From the NCBI GenBank assembly GCA_036924835.1, contig JBAGRR010000001.1:2557001-2621000 (forward strand): DNA of 64,000 nt. The letters run 5' to 3'. This stretch comes from Nitrobacteraceae bacterium AZCC 1564. GTDB taxonomy: Bacteria > Pseudomonadota > Alphaproteobacteria > Rhizobiales > Xanthobacteraceae. The notes beneath the pieces were generated by a model. That model was not told where the DNA came from and did no database searches. It saw only the letters and a program-made list of their open reading frames with translations. Within the stretch, counting starts at the first letter, position 1. Each line of letters starts with the position of its first letter. Shown here in pieces: positions 20,697 to 28,839 of the stretch. The position numbers and the translations under genes were made by a program.

Positions 20697-21418
20697 ACGG
20701 GATATCCTCCTGGCCAGCCATGCGCGAGGTGCGCGGCGAAAGGGAGGACGCCGCGGCCGAGGGTGACGAGGCCGAGCAGCAAAATGCAGCAGCCAGCCAG
20801 CCAGACGCCACGCTGCCGCCACGCAGGCGCCAGCGTATAGCCGACGCCGCCCATCAGCAGCATGGCGGGAAAGGTCCCGAGGCCGAATGACGCCATGGTG
20901 AGAAAACCAGGAAGAGCTCCGGCGGTGCTCGCGGCCTGAGCTGCGAAGGCATAGACCAACGGACACGGCAGGAAGCCGTTGAACACACCGAAAGCGAGGG
21001 GGGCCCCATGTCCTTGCGCCGTCAACAAGCTGCGCAAGGGCATAACGAGAGCGCTAGTCGCGAAGCCGTTTGAGACGCGATGCCAGCCCGGCAGCAGGCC
21101 AAAGAACTGCAGGGCCATCGCAACCATGAGCAGTCCGGCGATGATCGCGAGAACGCGTTGGCCGGTGTCGAGCGTGCTGCTCAGCAAAGGTACCGTAATC
21201 CCCTGCGATGTACATATTAGTTGGCCAAGTGCGCCAGCAAGCACGCCTATAAAGCAGTAGGTCGACAATCGACCAAGATTGTAAAGCAGGTGGCGTTGAA
21301 GTGTTGCACGCGGTCCGTGTGGATCGCGGCCCAGCGCGCAGGCGAACCCGCCGCACATACCGATGCAGTGGAAGCTGCCTGCGAACCCCGCTGCGAAAAT
21401 GACAATATAGGCGGTCAT
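20693..21418 (-). CDS. TauE/SafE-family membrane protein of the cbb3 assembly cluster
   Basis: 241 residues with about six membrane segments. The start FAAGFAGSFHCIGMCGGFACAL has the His-Cys-x3-Cys-Gly-Gly motif of the small SafE/UreH-like proteins that often sit beside ccoI. These are thought to help copper handling during oxidase assembly; this is family context, not shown here. A Cys pair also occurs in GFLPCPLVY. Its stop overlaps the ccoI start, giving coupled translation. Confidence 0.85.
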   Translation of the reverse strand: MTAYIVIFAAGFAGSFHCIGMCGGFACALGRDPHGPRATLQRHLLYNLGRLSTYCFIGVLAGALGQLICTSQGITVPLLSSTLDTGQRVLAIIAGLLMVAMALQFFGLLPGWHRVSNGFATSALVMPLRSLLTAQGHGAPLAFGVFNGFLPCPLVYAFAAQAASTAGALPGFLTMASFGLGTFPAMLLMGGVGYTLAPAWRQRGVWLAGCCILLLGLVTLGRGVLPFAAHLAHGWPGGYPV

Positions 21419-21467
21419 CGCAGACGCCCTATTTACTGGTGACTGTGCGAACTCAGCCGTGCCGCCC

Positions 21468-21590
21468 CTACTCTCGAACGAGATAAATCAGCCAGGCGCA
21501 GAAGCCGATGGTGCAGATCGCATAAATCACGAAAGCGATGAATTGCGATGGGCCCGCATCAGAGAACAAGAAAGTCGTGTGTTCCAGCAT
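21468..21590 (-). CDS. 40-residue membrane peptide of the oxidase operon
   Basis: A short frame from ATG 21590 with a strong Shine-Dalgarno (CCGGAGGG, 4 bases before). The peptide starts MLEHTTFLFSDAGPS and holds one hydrophobic helix (FIAFVIYAICTIGFCAWLIYL) ending VRE. The size and single helix resemble accessory peptides such as CcoQ or CydX, but I do not recognise the family. It lies between a 32-residue peptide and the SafE-like gene, all on one strand. Confidence 0.6.
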   Translation of the reverse strand: MLEHTTFLFSDAGPSQFIAFVIYAICTIGFCAWLIYLVRE

Positions 21591-21602
21591 GGTTCCCTCC
21601 GG

Positions 21603-21701
21603 TTAGCGCAGGGAAATCAGCACCACGTTCATTGCAAGCTCGGCTGCCAGGAACAGCAGGTTCAAACCCGCGACCACGAGAATTACTTTGGCTGCCAACA
21701 T
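21603..21701 (-). CDS. 32-residue membrane peptide of the oxidase operon
   Basis: ATG 21701 is preceded by GAGGAG about 9 bases away and followed by 32 codons of almost wholly hydrophobic sequence (MLAAKVILVVAGLNLLFLA, then AELAMNVVLISLR). It encodes a single membrane helix. Only 12 bases separate it from the next peptide. Its ribosome site, strand and spacing support translation, but the function is unknown. Confidence 0.55.
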   Translation of the reverse strand: MLAAKVILVVAGLNLLFLAAELAMNVVLISLR

Positions 21702-21740
21702 CTCTGCTCTCCTCGCTTGCCAAGTTCGAGCTCAACGAGT

Positions 21741-21965
21741 TCAATCAAGACGTCCCGGTCCAACTCCGCCCCAATACGCGTACATGTAGTACAGCCCCCA
21801 CGCGAAAAGGACTGCGTAGGTCACCAGCAGCCACACCGGGATATATCCGACCCGCGCCTGGATCAGGCCGCCGGCATAATTTTCTAGTTCCGGAGGCGAA
21901 CTCTCACGCACCTCAAGCTTCGGGTGCGTCGGGCTTTCCGGGTCGCTCTTTTGCAGATCCGTCAT
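21741..21965 (-). CDS. 74-residue single-pass membrane protein, CcoP N-terminus-like
   Basis: ATG at 21965 has AGGGAGG 6 bases upstream; TTG/GTG starts two codons earlier are possible. A polar N-terminus (residues 1-40) leads to one helix (VWLLVTYAVLFAWGLYYMY). The layout, a short cytoplasmic tail and one helix near Gly/Tyr/Trp residues, resembles the membrane anchor of CcoP, whose cytochrome domains here are fused to CcoO. It overlaps the CcoS-like gene by 53 bases in another frame. Confidence 0.65.
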   Translation of the reverse strand: MTDLQKSDPESPTHPKLEVRESSPPELENYAGGLIQARVGYIPVWLLVTYAVLFAWGLYYMYAYWGGVGPGRLD

Positions 21966-22116
21966 CACCAACCTCCCTCTGAAAGAAACGCAACGCTGCG
22001 TCGTCAGCTCCGTAGAAGGCGCCAGAAAATATGCCCCACACCAAAATGCAGAGCGCGCCGAGGCTCATCATCAAAGCGGCCAGATAGGGACCGACGATCT
22101 CGAAATTGGTGATCAT
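21913..22116 (-). CDS. CcoS-like small membrane protein
   Basis: 67 residues: one N-terminal membrane helix (YLAALMMSLGALCILVWGIF), then SGAFYGADDAALRFFQRE, similar in shape to CcoS (helix followed by SGQFDDLDGAA-type sequence). CcoS is needed for cofactor insertion into cbb3 oxidases. ATG 22116 overlaps the ccoO stop (ATGA). The hydrophilic tail continues over the start of the following gene. Assignment to CcoS is by resemblance only; CcoQ is the alternative. Confidence 0.6.
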   Translation of the reverse strand: MITNFEIVGPYLAALMMSLGALCILVWGIFSGAFYGADDAALRFFQREVGDDGSAKERPGKPDAPEA

Positions 22117-23912
22117 TGTTGGTTCTCCTGCGCCGCTGTTTGTGACTGCGTGGCTGTGGGCCCGTGCAATTTTGCACGCGCAGCGTTTGAGCCGCCGCCG
22201 CTTCTCTGCACGCGTCCGTTCGGAATATAGGCTTTGTCCGGCGTGTCCGCTTGCATTTTAGGATCGTTGAGCGCGCTGCGATCGGCGGATGCGATCGGGA
22301 GCGGCTCGCCTGTGATGGGATCCGTGAAGGCGGAGAGCGAGAGCACGTAATAGGCGAGCGCCCAACGGTCTTCTTCGGGCAGCGAGTCGCGGTAATTGGG
22401 CATCGGCGTGCCGCTCAAGCCGGTCGTCATGGTGCGGAAGATGTCTTCGACCGCTGGACCCGACTTGAACTGGCCGGTGGTCAGATTGGCGGGCGGGATC
22501 GGAAAGCCGAGATCGTCTTTCAAGCCGGCAGCCTTTTCGCCATCGCCCTTTCCCGTATTGCCATGGCACTCCCAGCACTTGGCGATTTGCCAGACTTGTT
22601 TGCCGCGGGCGAGGATCTGCTGCGACGGGGCCGGTGGCCGCTGAATATATAAGGGAGCGCCCGGCGGTTCCTCGATGAAGAACGAATACGGCTTCGCCGG
22701 ATCGGAGCGGTCGACCGCCAACTCATATTTGATGTACTGGATGACCGCGAGCCGATCCGTCAGCGGCAGCTCATACCAGGGCGGCATGGCGGTGCCGCGC
22801 ACGCCTCGCGTGATCGTGCGCAGGAGATCGCCATCGGTCGGGACAGGTTCCTTGGTCAGCCTGAACTTAAAGACCGCCGCTGCGAAACTTCGCGGCCGCT
22901 GCCGATACAGGAACGTTGCAGCGGGGCCGTTGCCATCGCCCTTGGCGCCATGACAGCCAAGGCACCGCCGCTCGTAGACAACCCGGCCATAGGCAATCCA
23001 CTCGGAAGAGCGCGGCAGCGTGGCCTGTGTCACCTCAAGCTGCTGCGGTTCGAACACGTCGCGCCATTTGCCACGGTTCATGCCGAGCTTTTGTAGATAA
23101 GCAATCAGCCCTTCGAGCTCTTTCGTCTCGGCCGCGATCATGACCGTGTTGCCGATGTATTCGTTGTTCGGGATCACGATCGCAGGGGCTTTATCGCGTG
23201 CTTCCAACGGCACGAACAGCAGCCCGCGGGTGTTCGGCGTGAGTTTGACCTGCACCTTGCTTGCAAAGTCGAAGAGCTTTTGCGTGATCGCATTATTTTC
23301 CAGCGTGCGATTTCCAGCCTCGTCATCGACAATCTTGACCGGATCCCGGGGCGTATCGAACAGTCCCCGATATGGCGCCATGATCGAGTCAGGCAATAGC
23401 TCGCGGGGATTCCAGAAATGGGCGAAATGCCACTCGTTGCTGTATTTCAGCCCGACCCGAGTCAGGTCCGGGCCGATACGTCGCGTGCCGAACAGATGCG
23501 GCACATCGAAGGCGTACTCGCCCACTTCGGAGACCGGGCCCCAACGGCGCGTCTCGCCGGTCACGGGTCGCACATATTGCGAATGGCAATACCAGCAGCC
23601 CTCGCGCAAATAGACTTGGCGGCCGAGCCGCTGCGTCGGCGTGTAATCGGTGGCGTCGCTGACCATCCATTTGAGCTGGCCGTAATCGGTACGGACGACT
23701 GCCGTCACCTCGCTGGTCCGAGCCGAGGGCTCGATGAAGGGCAGAATGCCCTGGGTTAAGACGGCGAGGAAGAAGAAGATGATGCCGGCGACCAGCGCGA
23801 CGAAGCGCGCACTGATGGCTTCAGGCTTCCAGCGCCACCAGGCACGCCACCAAGCGGCGCGGCTTTCGCCGCCTCCACCAAGCGGCCGCGTGCCGTCGTC
23901 ATGTGCGCTCAT
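22113..23912 (-). CDS. ccoO: cbb3-type oxidase subunit II (CcoO) fused to a CcoP-like diheme cytochrome region
   Basis: 599 residues, about three times CcoO alone. One membrane anchor at ~36-58 is followed by the CcoO domain with heme site CWYCH (106-110) and the SQYVRP signature. A second cytochrome c domain has CLGCH (317-321) and MPPWYELP as probable Met ligand. A third has CWECH (446-450) and MPNYRDSLP. The last two replace the separate CcoP of standard cbb3 oxidases, and no ccoP is present in the cluster. The chain would pass electrons through three c-hemes to CcoN. ATGA overlaps couple it to ccoN before and the CcoS-like gene after. Confidence 0.9.
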   Translation of the reverse strand: MSAHDDGTRPLGGGGESRAAWWRAWWRWKPEAISARFVALVAGIIFFFLAVLTQGILPFIEPSARTSEVTAVVRTDYGQLKWMVSDATDYTPTQRLGRQVYLREGCWYCHSQYVRPVTGETRRWGPVSEVGEYAFDVPHLFGTRRIGPDLTRVGLKYSNEWHFAHFWNPRELLPDSIMAPYRGLFDTPRDPVKIVDDEAGNRTLENNAITQKLFDFASKVQVKLTPNTRGLLFVPLEARDKAPAIVIPNNEYIGNTVMIAAETKELEGLIAYLQKLGMNRGKWRDVFEPQQLEVTQATLPRSSEWIAYGRVVYERRCLGCHGAKGDGNGPAATFLYRQRPRSFAAAVFKFRLTKEPVPTDGDLLRTITRGVRGTAMPPWYELPLTDRLAVIQYIKYELAVDRSDPAKPYSFFIEEPPGAPLYIQRPPAPSQQILARGKQVWQIAKCWECHGNTGKGDGEKAAGLKDDLGFPIPPANLTTGQFKSGPAVEDIFRTMTTGLSGTPMPNYRDSLPEEDRWALAYYVLSLSAFTDPITGEPLPIASADRSALNDPKMQADTPDKAYIPNGRVQRSGGGSNAARAKLHGPTATQSQTAAQENQQ

Positions 23913-25357
23913 TCAGCCGGCCTCCCAACCGGGATCGCTCCGGGTTCAATCCCCGGCGCAGGGGCCACGACCGCACTGGTCAGCGCCGTCATTGCCAAAT
24001 TGATGACCAAAAGAGACATGCCGATGTCCATGCTGATGCCGGACATCGTGCGCACCAGCCAGTAGGGCTGCATCCACACTACGGTATCGAGCCATTCGGT
24101 GCCGCTCATCCACTGAAAGCCCTGCTGGAGACCAGCGGCGGTCAGCACTAAGCCCATGGTGGAGATGCCGACGGTAATCAGCCAAAATGACCAATTGCCC
24201 AGCCTGAAGGACCATATTTCGCGCTTGAATGCCCGCGGCCAGACATAGACCAGACCGCCCATCGCCCAGACCACGAAGGTACCGAACACGGTGAGATGGG
24301 AATGAGAAATAACGAAGTCCGAAAAGTGAGTCGGCTGCTGGATCGAGCGCAGGGCTTCCGTCGAGCCCTGGAAGCACCCGACGAGATACATCAGCGAGCC
24401 CATGATCAGGAATTTTGCAGGCAGATTCCTTCCAAATTCGTGCCACTTGCCTGTCATGGTGCCGAAGAAATTCACGAGCACGGTCCACACCGGAATGATG
24501 AGAAGCATCGAGGTGATGATCGCCAGCGTTTCGGCCCAATCAGCAATTGGACTGTAGAGATAGTGATGGATGCCGACGAATGGATAGAACAGGGCAAGGG
24601 ACCAGAAGCCGACCAAAGAGAGCTTGTGCGCGAACAGCGGATTGCGCGCGCTTACAGGAAGGAAATAGTAGATCAGCACATAGCCCGCCGGCGTCAGCCA
24701 CAGCCCGACGATGTAGTGGATGTAGAGACCGTGGAACGCCGCGCTGTTGATGCCGGAAATCGTGTAGGGCAGGATAAAACTGCCGAGGACAAGATTCATC
24801 GTCGTCCAGATGAAGGTCGCGATCAGGTACCAGAGCGCGACATAAAGCGGCGGCTCCAGTCGCTGCCCGATGGTGATGAGGAATTGCGCGGTCACTGTCG
24901 CGACGACGATGAAGATCGGGATTTCAGCGAATAGTGGGAGCTCGCCAGCTTCGAGACCGTGATTTTCGCCGAATGGCAGCGACACGAGACCGGCGAGAAC
25001 GGCCGTACTCCATAGCCAAGCCAGCGGAATGCCCAGTTGCGACCACACCACGCGGACGCCACATAGGCGCGGCACAAGGTAATAACATTCGCCGATGAAC
25101 AGCGTCGAAAAGGCGCCGAAGATGACGCCATTGACGTGCACAGGCCGCAGCCTGCCGAAGGTAAGCCCTATTTCGTTGCCGAGATAATCGGGGTGATTGA
25201 AGAGGCTCGAGAGGGCAACGCCGATCGATGGCGTGACAAGGAGCCAGAACATCCCGAAATAAAGCCATGTTCGCACGACCGGCCAGTCGACCAGATCATC
25301 CAAATTGATCCCACTGAACCTGCCGCGCAGTCCTTCTGCAGGAAACACTTCCGCCAT
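23909..25357 (-). CDS. ccoN: cbb3-type cytochrome c oxidase catalytic subunit I
   Basis: 482 residues with about 12 membrane helices. Predicted metal ligands are all visible: HVNGVIFG (early His), a helix His in FHGLYIHYIVGLW, the CuB pair in GIHHYLYSP, and the heme-ligand pair in SHSHLTVFG. It reduces O2 to water at the heme b3/CuB site. ATG 25357 has an AGAGGGA about 9 bases upstream. NorB-like nitric-oxide reductases share this fold, but the neighbouring CcoO-type subunit and CcoI favour an oxidase. Confidence 0.9.
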   Translation of the reverse strand: MAEVFPAEGLRGRFSGINLDDLVDWPVVRTWLYFGMFWLLVTPSIGVALSSLFNHPDYLGNEIGLTFGRLRPVHVNGVIFGAFSTLFIGECYYLVPRLCGVRVVWSQLGIPLAWLWSTAVLAGLVSLPFGENHGLEAGELPLFAEIPIFIVVATVTAQFLITIGQRLEPPLYVALWYLIATFIWTTMNLVLGSFILPYTISGINSAAFHGLYIHYIVGLWLTPAGYVLIYYFLPVSARNPLFAHKLSLVGFWSLALFYPFVGIHHYLYSPIADWAETLAIITSMLLIIPVWTVLVNFFGTMTGKWHEFGRNLPAKFLIMGSLMYLVGCFQGSTEALRSIQQPTHFSDFVISHSHLTVFGTFVVWAMGGLVYVWPRAFKREIWSFRLGNWSFWLITVGISTMGLVLTAAGLQQGFQWMSGTEWLDTVVWMQPYWLVRTMSGISMDIGMSLLVINLAMTALTSAVVAPAPGIEPGAIPVGRPAE

Positions 25358-25465
25358 GGAGCATTCCCTCTTGCCTGTCTGCTAGTGCATTCTCTCCTGT
25401 TCTCAAGCGGATGCAGCTTCGACCGCAATGCCCGCGCTAAAAGCCTCCGCTTCGCAGCATCGAAA

Positions 25466-25921
25466 TCAGAACTTGCCCGGATTCAACACCGACCCGCTCT
25501 GCGACCAGTAGATGTACGTTTCCAAGGCCTTCATCGCATCCGAGTCATCGGCGATCTTTTCGCCCTGGTTGGGTTTCTCGATGCACCAATTGATCATGTC
25601 GCGCAGCGTCGCGAACTTGGCCATCTGCGCTTGGTACTTCGGGAACGTTGCGGGGTGGGTATCGGCCGTCATCGGATGGCACATAGCGCATGCCATTCCC
25701 GTATTGGACAACACGACCCCCATCGCCTTCTCGGTCGCTGCGTCACCGTGGAACAGCAGGTCGCCCTTGCGGACCTGCTCCATGAACACTTGCTGGTACG
25801 CGTTCAGCAGCTGCGGCGTCACCGGATCCTTGTGCGCACCCGCAGGGCCGACCAGGACGGCAAGCGCTACGGCCGGAGCAGCGCGGAACAAAATGAAACG
25901 GCATGTTATCGACACGGTCAT
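25466..25921 (-). CDS. Periplasmic c-type cytochrome, SoxA-like
   Basis: 151 residues from ATG 25921, chosen over an earlier ATG because AGGAGG lies 7 bases before it. A signal peptide (FRAAPAVALAVLVGPAGA) leads to one heme site CAMCHP (78-82). The following region (ATFPKYQAQMAKFATLRDMI, then NWCIEKP) recalls the SoxA fold, but only one heme motif is present. It precedes ccoN by about 110 bases, so it is a good candidate electron donor to the oxidase. Family assignment beyond cytochrome c is tentative. Confidence 0.8.
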   Translation of the reverse strand: MTVSITCRFILFRAAPAVALAVLVGPAGAHKDPVTPQLLNAYQQVFMEQVRKGDLLFHGDAATEKAMGVVLSNTGMACAMCHPMTADTHPATFPKYQAQMAKFATLRDMINWCIEKPNQGEKIADDSDAMKALETYIYWSQSGSVLNPGKF

Positions 25922-25951
25922 GCCCGTTCCTCCTAATATGGCCATATACTG

Positions 25952-27064
25952 TCAGCGACCCGGGGGTCGCAAAACCTCGGGAATGCTCTTCGCATAGTCA
26001 TCTGGAGACTGCGCGTACACCTGCTTGCGCCACATGACGTATTCGGCGTCGACTTTATCCTGGGCGCTGACGTCGATCTTAGCCCAACCAACCCCGTCAA
26101 AGTGATCACCAGGATCGACCCGGATCATCGGCTTTGTAAGCTTCGGCACCCCTTCCGGCGCGTAAGGCCAAGGCCATGAGGTCGCCAGCATGCCGATCGA
26201 GCGCATGGTGCCGATCTCGTTGTAGAGCACCTGATGCGTGTGACCGTGAATGTTGGTGACTTTGGTGTAGGGCTTGAGCACCTCGTTCACCTCGCGCCAG
26301 TCGCGCACCCAAAAGTTCCACGGCGGATAGTACTCGTACAGCGGATTGTGGCTGAAGATGACGACCGGCCGGTTCCGATCCCAATTGGCAAGCGTCTTCT
26401 GCAGCCAGTCGAGCTGATCGCGGCCGACGCCCGCCCACGGGCCTGCGACGGTGCCGTCGAGCGTGGCCATGTGACCCATGCGCTCCTCGGGACTCATCTT
26501 CTTCGCCGACCAATAGTCCGGACCGCGACTGACGGTGTCGAGCCCGACAAAGCGCACGCCCTTGTGGTCGAATGTCCAGTTGGGTTGGCCGAACAGTTCG
26601 CCCCACTTCGTACCCATGTCGAGGTACCAATCGTGCTCGCCCGGAATGTAGACCTTGCGGATATTGATTTCTTTCAAGATCTCCACACCGAGCTCAAGTT
26701 CTTCGACCTTGCCAAGCTGAGCCAGGTCGCCGCCGAAAATCAGAAAGTCGGCCGGCGGATTCATCGCCTGCACCTCCTTGACGGCACGCACAGTCTTCTC
26801 GACGAAGCGCGTATTGAGGGACTTCGGATAGAGATGGGTGTCGGAAATCCAGGCAAACTTGAAAGGCGCCTCAGCCGCATAAGCGACGTCGAGGGTGTTG
26901 AGCAGCGGCCACCAGGCGAAGGTTTCGGCTACGGTCGCCGCCCCGACCAGACATGATCTGTGCACGAAGGTGCGTCGGGTAATCCGCAGCGAGGGGTCAG
27001 GATGCACCCCGGGCTGTTGGAGCACCTCAGCTATTTCACGCCGGTCGCGCTCAAGCTCGGACAT
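25952..27064 (-). CDS. Tat-exported metallophosphoesterase
   Basis: 370 residues from ATG 27064, with GGGAGG just upstream; longer in-frame starts lack a ribosome site and overlap the gene before. A Tat-like leader (RITRRTFVHRSCLVGAA) sends it across the inner membrane. Calcineurin-like metal-binding blocks follow in order: ISDTHLYP, FGGDLAQLG, GEHDWY (in place of the usual GNHD), and IHGHTH near residue 280. These would hold two metal ions for phosphoester hydrolysis. Its place inside an oxidase operon is unusual and its substrate is unknown. Confidence 0.85.
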   Translation of the reverse strand: MSELERDRREIAEVLQQPGVHPDPSLRITRRTFVHRSCLVGAATVAETFAWWPLLNTLDVAYAAEAPFKFAWISDTHLYPKSLNTRFVEKTVRAVKEVQAMNPPADFLIFGGDLAQLGKVEELELGVEILKEINIRKVYIPGEHDWYLDMGTKWGELFGQPNWTFDHKGVRFVGLDTVSRGPDYWSAKKMSPEERMGHMATLDGTVAGPWAGVGRDQLDWLQKTLANWDRNRPVVIFSHNPLYEYYPPWNFWVRDWREVNEVLKPYTKVTNIHGHTHQVLYNEIGTMRSIGMLATSWPWPYAPEGVPKLTKPMIRVDPGDHFDGVGWAKIDVSAQDKVDAEYVMWRKQVYAQSPDDYAKSIPEVLRPPGR

Positions 27065-27186
27065 GGGTTTCCTCCCTGAGGATGAGTCGGTACAGGACGT
27101 TGCTCCTCTCCACGAGGCGATTCCGGCTTCGCCAGATTTTCTTGTTTCTTCGGCTCGATTGTCGCGGGACGAGCCGCGAAAACCCG

Positions 27187-27942
27187 TTACTTGCCGGAGC
27201 CGCCTTGCATCGAAGAGGCGCCCTTCTTCAGTTCGATATTCAGGTCGCTCGGCTTCCCCGCCGCAACGGTCACCGTTTGCTCGTTGGGGCCGGTGAAGGG
27301 TTGGTACACCACCAGCTTGTAGGTTCCGGCCGGAACATCGGAGATGGTGAATTTGCCGTCGGCCCCAGTGATGGCGTAGTAGGGATTGTCGACGACGTAG
27401 ATCCACGCTTCCATCCAGCCATGTGCGTCACAATCGATCCGCACCTCGCCCGGCCGCGGCAACTCGACGGGAATTCGCTGACCCTGATTGGGCAGAGCGA
27501 GGTTGAACACGGTGCGCTTGCCGTAATAGCCGTGCGTGTTGTGGAGCATCGGATCGCTGTTGACGACGTCGAGGCCGCCCACGCGTGTTACCTGAATGTT
27601 AGGTTCGAATTTGCATTTGTTGTTGTTGATTTCCGGCTTCTTGGCTTCCGCCGGCCAGGCTTTTCCTTTCGCGATATCGGTCAAATACACGACGGCGTTC
27701 TGTACGCTCTTGTCCGGCCCGACCTGAATGAGCGTCTCCTCGTAGGGACCGCCGCACACCTCGATGTCCTTGGTCGGAATGACCTTACGGGTGCCGGGGA
27801 CTCCGTTGAACACGACCGTGCCGGTGATCGATCCGCCGCCCGCGACCGCACCCGCTTCGTAGGCCGGCGCCGGGAGCGGCGTTGCGACCGCCGCGACCAT
27901 CGACGACACCCCGATCAGCCACTTCATGGCAAAGTCAGTCAT
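27187..27942 (-). CDS. Cupredoxin-like protein with carboxypeptidase-regulatory-like domain
   Basis: 251 residues, signal peptide cleaved after about residue 28. The middle region has HN at 134-135 and C171-x2-H174-x2-M177 (CDAHGWM), the spacing of a type-1 copper site. The C-terminal part (TGADGKFTISDVPAGTYKLV) is a carboxypeptidase regulatory-like beta domain. An N-terminal strand pair (GSITGTVVFNGVPG) matches the same fold. It is the first gene of the minus-strand oxidase operon and faces the copper chaperone gene sco, which supports a copper role. Electron carriage is inference. Confidence 0.75.
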   Translation of the reverse strand: MTDFAMKWLIGVSSMVAAVATPLPAPAYEAGAVAGGGSITGTVVFNGVPGTRKVIPTKDIEVCGGPYEETLIQVGPDKSVQNAVVYLTDIAKGKAWPAEAKKPEINNNKCKFEPNIQVTRVGGLDVVNSDPMLHNTHGYYGKRTVFNLALPNQGQRIPVELPRPGEVRIDCDAHGWMEAWIYVVDNPYYAITGADGKFTISDVPAGTYKLVVYQPFTGPNEQTVTVAAGKPSDLNIELKKGASSMQGGSGK

Positions 27943-28028
27943 CGCAGCGCTCTCTCGATCTTGGATGTCCTCAGAAAAACTCGTTGAGAGCTAACCGCCA
28001 TTTGCAGGGATGAGGAAAATCAGAACTC

Positions 28029-28050
28029 CTTTGCGAGACCTTAAGCAAAG
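28029..28050. promoter_or_regulatory. Dyad in the divergent promoter between the oxidase operon and sco-hemA
   Basis: CTTTGC and GCAAAG arms are separated by ten bases inside the 197-bp gap between two divergent operons, followed at once by AAGCTTATGAAGCTT. It could be a shared operator, but no known regulator motif is recognised. Confidence 0.3.
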
Positions 28051-28139
28051 CTTATGAAGCTTGAGGGCGAAAATCGTCTAAGAAATACTTGCTGGCTTGA
28101 GCTAAGCACCAACTAAACACTGCCGCGGAGAGGCATTTG

Positions 28140-28760
28140 ATGCGTCGCCGCTCCATAGTTTCGGCCCTCGGGCGGGCAATGCCTTTTGGGATTGCTGTCG
28201 CCACCGCGTTGCTGTTGAACCAACCACTCGCGCGTGCAGCCAACTCGCCGGTGACGATTGGCGGCGCGTTCACACTCACCTCACCTGACGGCACGACCGT
28301 CACCGAGCAGACCTACCGCGGCAAATGGCTTCTGGTTTATTTCGGCTTCACCTCGTGCCCCGATAGCTGCCCAACGGCGCTCCTTGAGATTTCCGTCGCG
28401 CTCGAGAAGCTCGGCCCCGACGCCGACAAGCTCCAACCGTTGTTCATCACCGTCGATCCGCAGCGCGATACGCCGACGGTCATGGGGAACTACACCCAAT
28501 CATTTGATTCGAGGATCGTCGGACTCACGGGCACGCCGCAGCAGATCGCTGCCGTTGCCCAGGAGTACGGCGCCTATTTCGAACCTCGTAAGAGCGGGCC
28601 GCGCGCAGAGGACTACGTCATGGACCACAGCACCTACCTCTACCTGATGGACGCTGAAGGTAAATTCGTGCGCGGTCTTGACGCGGACACGCCGGGCGAG
28701 CGCATTGCCGAGGTGGTGCGCGGCGCCATGGGGAAGGCTCGCGAGAATGCAAGGCATTAA
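28140..28760 (+). CDS. SCO1/SenC-family copper chaperone
   Basis: 206 residues from ATG 28140 (GAGAGG 6-7 bases upstream; a TTG one codon earlier is less likely). An N-terminal signal/anchor runs to about residue 33. The thioredoxin-like fold has the copper ligands CPDSCP (Cys73, Cys77) and a distal His163 in MDHSTYLYLMD. DPQRDTP is a further family motif. SCO proteins load Cu into oxidases. It is divergent from the oxidase operon and 79 bases ahead of hemA. Confidence 0.92.
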   Translation: MRRRSIVSALGRAMPFGIAVATALLLNQPLARAANSPVTIGGAFTLTSPDGTTVTEQTYRGKWLLVYFGFTSCPDSCPTALLEISVALEKLGPDADKLQPLFITVDPQRDTPTVMGNYTQSFDSRIVGLTGTPQQIAAVAQEYGAYFEPRKSGPRAEDYVMDHSTYLYLMDAEGKFVRGLDADTPGERIAEVVRGAMGKARENARH

Positions 28761-28839
28761 GGACGATCAACGCAATGTGGGCGCGTCCTGACCAGGGGCG
28801 CCGCGCGGACATCTGAGACCGTCGCAACCGGAGGCTGTC

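Noticed and set aside
27065-27406. A longer N-terminus for the metallophosphoesterase
   Set aside because: It overlaps the cupredoxin-like gene, lacks a ribosome site and would bury the Tat leader.
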